Source: UBA4971 sp900019985 (GTDB lineage Bacteria; Bacillota; SHA-98; UBA4971). From it: a stretch of DNA of 64,000 bases. The position numbers and the translations under genes are program-made. The notes under the pieces were generated by a model. The model saw only the letters and a program-made list of their open reading frames with translations, did no database searches and was not told the DNA's origin. Positions 61,163 to 64,000 of this stretch are shown here, in pieces. Every line of letters begins with the position of its first letter. Position 1 is the first letter of the stretch. Where the stretch lies: NCBI GenBank assembly GCA_050949175.1, contig JBMNFG010000011.1:248001-312000 (forward strand). The letters are read 5' to 3'.

Positions 61163-62609
61163 GTCTTACAGTCCTCCTTGAAGTCTTCATATTTTTGCAC
61201 TGTGTTATACACTTTACAAGCTCTTTAAACCTTTCCCCTCTCGCCTTGTAATCACTGAATAGATCAAAGCTTGCACACGCAGGCGAGAGCAGAACTACAT
61301 CACCGGGAGATGCCTCAGAATACGCAACATGCACGGCTTCATCAAAACCGTCAACTACCAGTGTTCTTACGTTACGCCCCAGTTTTTTCTCTGCTCTTCT
61401 TATAGCAGACTCAATTTCATGTGCAGTATCTCCCACAAGCACCGTTGACTTAACGCGCTCGGCAATGACTTCTCCCAGGCTTTCAAAGGACAAATTCTTT
61501 CCGGAACCGCCGGCAATAAGGACAATGGGAGCGGCAAATGACTGAATGCCTGCAATAGACCTGCTGGGCGCCGTCGCACTGGAATCATTGTAGAACTTAA
61601 CACCGCGTTTCTCTGCGACAAATTCGATCCTGTTTTCGACCCCGGTAAAATCCCTTGCTACGCTGCGCAGGTATTCAAAGTCGCATCCGGCAAGAGCCGT
61701 AACTGCAGCTACAGCCAGGAAATTCTCAATATTGTGCCCACCGGGCACTTTAATGTCATCGAAACTGAGAGCTACCCCTCTACCGGCGCCCTCGATATCA
61801 ACGATGACCTCGTCTCCTCTGACATACACCCCGCCCGGGACTTTTTCACGTCTTGAGAAGAATACACATCTTGCAGGACATTTGCTGCCCATAGAACGCG
61901 TCCATGAATTGTCCAGATTCAAGACTGCATAATCCGAAGGCCCTTGGTACCTGAAAATACCCTCTTTTGCTTCAGCGTATTCATCCATGGATCTGTGATG
62001 ATCCAGGTGGTTAGGGGAAAGGTTCAGGATCACACCTATATGGGGGCTCTTTCTAAGAGGCTGCAATTGAAAACTGGAAAGCTCCAGAACAACGACGGAA
62101 TCAGCGGTTATGTTGAATACTTCGGAAAGAAGCGGATTACCAATGTTTCCGCCGACAAAAACCTGTTTTCCGCATGCTCTGAGAACTTCACCCACCAAAG
62201 TAGTTGTAGTCGTTTTTCCATCGCTTCCGGTTATTCCTATAACAGGTGCCTCGCAAAGATCAAGAAACAGCCCGACTTCATTTGATTGCCAAACGCCGCA
62301 TCTGCGAGCCTCAACCAGTTCAGGCAGGTCAAGAGGCATGCCTGGAGTAGGAAACATCATGTCGAACTCCCTGAGCCCGTCAAGATAACCTCTGCCAAGC
62401 CTGAACTCAATGGGTAAGCCGGCTATATCCTGATAAGCAGCACCGAGTCTGCTCTCCTCTTTAACATCGCACGCAACAACCGATGCTCCGGCTTCCACAA
62501 GGAACCGGATTACAGGCGCATTACTTACGCCAATACCCAAAACAGCAGCCTTCTTACCTCTGAACTTCTGAATATACTGTTTTTGCCTCTCAGTCAATGT
62601 ATTCCTCAC
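61143..62609 (-). CDS. murD: UDP-N-acetylmuramoyl-L-alanine--D-glutamate ligase MurD
   Basis: 488 residues. N-terminal VLGIGVSNAPVIRFLVEAG, ATP-binding ITGSDGKTTTT at about 126-136, Mur ligase motifs NLSPNHLDHH and HNIENFLAAVAAV-like (GGHNIENFLAVAA), and C-terminal NDSSATAPSRSI. It adds D-glutamate to UDP-MurNAc-L-Ala in the cytoplasm. It stands away from the mur/dcw cluster, next to folD; its relation to the PG-recycling operon is only functional. Overlaps folD by 20 bp. Confidence 0.95.
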   Translation of the reverse strand: MRNTLTERQKQYIQKFRGKKAAVLGIGVSNAPVIRFLVEAGASVVACDVKEESRLGAAYQDIAGLPIEFRLGRGYLDGLREFDMMFPTPGMPLDLPELVEARRCGVWQSNEVGLFLDLCEAPVIGITGSDGKTTTTTLVGEVLRACGKQVFVGGNIGNPLLSEVFNITADSVVVLELSSFQLQPLRKSPHIGVILNLSPNHLDHHRSMDEYAEAKEGIFRYQGPSDYAVLNLDNSWTRSMGSKCPARCVFFSRREKVPGGVYVRGDEVIVDIEGAGRGVALSFDDIKVPGGHNIENFLAVAAVTALAGCDFEYLRSVARDFTGVENRIEFVAEKRGVKFYNDSSATAPSRSIAGIQSFAAPIVLIAGGSGKNLSFESLGEVIAERVKSTVLVGDTAHEIESAIRRAEKKLGRNVRTLVVDGFDEAVHVAYSEASPGDVVLLSPACASFDLFSDYKARGERFKELVKCITQCKNMKTSRRTVRHGSIDH

Positions 62610-62688
62610 CTTCCGTTGAAGGCGCCGGACTCGTCAATTAACAAGATTCAGTTTCTATCTACAGTCTATCAATAATCCTGGTAGCCGC

Positions 62689-62751
62689 AAGTCATATCTA
62701 ATAGTAGTCTGCCATATTCTCAAGTCATATCTAATAATTTGTTATATTCTA
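62689..62751. repeat. 32-bp tandem duplication
   Basis: CAAGTCATATCTAATAGTAGTCTGCCATATTCT-type block at 62689 repeats at 62721 as CAAGTCATATCTAATA..TTGTTATATTCT with a 2-bp loss. It lies upstream of the ECF sigma gene. Confidence 0.8.
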
Positions 62752-62842
62752 TAGTGTGACTTACATCTCCTGCCTGATAAGTGATGAGTTAACAAGTTGC
62801 GCATTCTGCAAAGGAAAGATATACTCAAGGTAGATTTCATCA

Positions 62843-62872
62843 GGAACTTTTTTGATCCGGATTCGTTTTCGC
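62843..62872 (+). promoter_or_regulatory. Candidate ECF sigma autoregulated promoter
   Basis: GGAAC at 62843-62847 and CGTT at 62864-62867 with exactly 16 bp between AAC and CGT match the ECF (SigW-like) promoter form AAC-N16-CGT. It would start transcription about 60 bp upstream of the sigma gene, consistent with self-activation. Other bases of 62610-62842 hold the 32-bp duplication and nothing else recognised. Confidence 0.5.
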
Positions 62873-62932
62873 AAGTATAAGTGAGGTCTCCAAGCATGCC
62901 CGGAGGTAAGGTCAAAATGGGGTGGCAGAGAA

Positions 62933-63529
62933 ATGTTGAACACACAGGCAATAGCTAGTGCAAAGTATCGCGAGAACGATATAGAGGCCTTTGAAGAGCT
63001 GGTCCGAACCTATGATCATAAGCTCTACCGTGTCGCCTTAAGGTTGACCGGAGATCCTGATGAGGCTAAAGACCTGGCCCAAGAGGCATTATTCCGGGCT
63101 TACCGTGCGTTTGACAGATTCAAAATGGGCACATCCTTTGAGAGGTGGCTCTTTCGTATAGCATCTAACCTGTACATCGATAAACTGAGAAAACGCGGTA
63201 AGTACAGGTTTGAATCCCTTGATGAACCTATTGCCACCCAGGACGGCTATGTAGAGAAGGTACTTCCTGACTGGACTGAAAACCCTGAAAGAATCGCACA
63301 ACAAAACGAGCTTTCAGACAAGATCCTAGCCGCCCTTCAGTCTTTGCCTCTGAACTACCGCATGGCAGTGGTCTTGTATGACCTTGAGGGATTCTCTTAT
63401 GAGGAAATCAGCGGTATCCTCCAATGCTCTATCGGCACAGTGAGATCTCGCATACATAGAGGACGCAGGCTCCTCAGAAAGAAACTGGCGCCATACGTAT
63501 ACCAAGAAACTGAGGTTGAAGTCGGATGA
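62933..63529 (+). CDS. ECF-type RNA polymerase sigma factor (SigW-like)
   Basis: 198 residues. Region 2: DIEAFEELVRTYDHKLYRVA, then AKDLAQEALFRAYRAFDRF and FERWLFRIASNLYIDKLR. Region 4: LPLNYRMAVVLYDLEGFSYEEI and GTVRSRIHRGRRLL. This is the SigW/RpoE2-like ECF group. The start ATG follows GGGGTGG. Its stop overlaps the start of a zinc-binding anti-sigma gene (ATGA), the standard ECF operon. Confidence 0.93.
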   Translation: MLNTQAIASAKYRENDIEAFEELVRTYDHKLYRVALRLTGDPDEAKDLAQEALFRAYRAFDRFKMGTSFERWLFRIASNLYIDKLRKRGKYRFESLDEPIATQDGYVEKVLPDWTENPERIAQQNELSDKILAALQSLPLNYRMAVVLYDLEGFSYEEISGILQCSIGTVRSRIHRGRRLLRKKLAPYVYQETEVEVG

Positions 63530-64000
63530 TGGGAAGAATGACTTGTGAGAAAGTAAGGAGTCTTCTTTCTGCATATCTCGATAAAGAGCTGGCCTATCAC
63601 GAACTCCGCCAGGTCGAGCTTCATCTGTTGGACTGTGAAGCTTGTCAGAGAGAGTGCCGTGCACTCAGGCGAACGAAGGACCTCCTTGGAATGCTGGAGG
63701 AACCTGAGTTGCCGCGGGAGTTTTGGCCTGAGCTGAGAGAACGGATGAGCCTCCATCCAAAGCGTAGACTGTATCCGGGATTTCTTTTGAAGGCACTTGC
63801 CCCTGTTGCAGCCTTGCTGCTTTTGGCAATTCTGCCTTTTACCCTGGATTCACATATCGGAGCCTCAAAAGATACAGCCGTTGCTGATACAGACCTGGTT
63901 GAGCCGTACATCAGAGAGTACGTCATCTCAGGATTTGATAGGCCGTTTTCAGACAAGACTTCCCTTGGATTCGTTGCCACCGATCACGCAGTCAGCATGT
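63526..64000 (+). CDS. Zinc-finger anti-sigma factor (RsiW-like), truncated by the window end
   Basis: The frame begins with the ATG that overlaps the sigma stop (ATGA) and reads on to the window end (158 codons). The N-terminus has CEKVRSLLSAYLDKEL, and H-L-L-D-C-E-A-C (H-x3-C-x2-C) is the ZAS-type zinc site. One membrane helix (LLKALAPVAALLLLAILPF) at about residues 84-102 separates a cytoplasmic sigma-binding part from an external part. It should hold the sigma factor inactive until regulated proteolysis. Confidence 0.93.
   Translation, partial: MMGRMTCEKVRSLLSAYLDKELAYHELRQVELHLLDCEACQRECRALRRTKDLLGMLEEPELPREFWPELRERMSLHPKRRLYPGFLLKALAPVAALLLLAILPFTLDSHIGASKDTAVADTDLVEPYIREYVISGFDRPFSDKTSLGFVATDHAVSM

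Overview
The window looks like chromosome of an anaerobic, endospore-forming Bacillota (Clostridia-like), with moderate GC. Four things point that way. First, there is a B. subtilis-like block mfd-spoVT-spoVB-mazG-yabP-yabQ-divIC-yabR. Second, there are anaerobe-type redox proteins: hybrid cluster protein, rubrerythrin and rubredoxin. Third, Shine-Dalgarno sequences are strong and G-rich, with many TTG/GTG starts. Fourth, regulators and transporters are Gram-positive in style (BceRS-BceAB, Fur/FeoB, RpiR). I cannot name a genus. I found no phage, intact insertion sequence or CRISPR array.

Layout, left to right. 0-6.9 kb: a TPM-domain lipoprotein with LemA, a TIGR00300/ornithine-cyclodeaminase-like enzyme, a YuiD-type PAP2 relative, a zinc-dependent phospholipase C-like protein and a P1 (DmpA-type) peptidase. 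6.9-14 kb: repeat element copy A, an ECF S-component, an EamA exporter, hcp with its Rrf2 regulator, and sfsA. 14-18.6 kb: a Bce-type antimicrobial-peptide sensing and detoxification module. 18.9-22.3 kb: iron alcohol dehydrogenase, GNAT acetyltransferase, rubrerythrin, rubredoxin and tRNA-Lys. 22.6-26.2 kb: a five-gene arsenic operon. 26.3-28.3 kb: an AT-rich patch with a stand-alone Lnt-like membrane nitrilase and gene debris. 28.3-31.5 kb: a MolABC-like importer behind a probable molybdenum-cofactor riboswitch. 31.5-32.8 kb: repeat copy B (inverted relative to A) and two tRNAs. 32.8-39.3 kb: a MurNAc/peptidoglycan-recycling operon (murQ, ABC sugar importer, NamZ-type muramidase, RpiR regulator). 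39.7-49.8 kb: tRNA-Leu, DUF501, then the sporulation/division/repair block. 49.9-52.8 kb: fur and a split feoB with feoA. 52.8-60.2 kb: speE, a HEAT-like protein, and pstSCAB1B2-phoU. 60.3-64 kb: folD, murD, and an ECF sigma factor with its anti-sigma (cut by the window end).

The most unusual features are structural. (1) A roughly 0.5-0.7 kb element made of about a dozen 20-bp imperfect dyads (GTGGTNGA...TCNACCAC) occurs twice in opposite orientation, 24.6 kb apart. (2) Short tandem arrays (15-18 bp units) begin inside the last codons or at the stop codon of several unrelated genes, so that units repeat the 3' terminal codons and stop. Other degenerate arrays (9-142 bp units) fill most remaining intergenic gaps. 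(3) The two tandem PstB ATPases carry complementary motif losses that would fall into one composite ATP site, predicting an asymmetric heterodimer. (4) feoB is split by a frame change next to a 9-bp triple repeat, and divIC is frameshifted at a TGAC-TGAC duplication. (5) pstS has no ATG/GTG/TTG start that keeps its signal peptide and seems to start at CTG.
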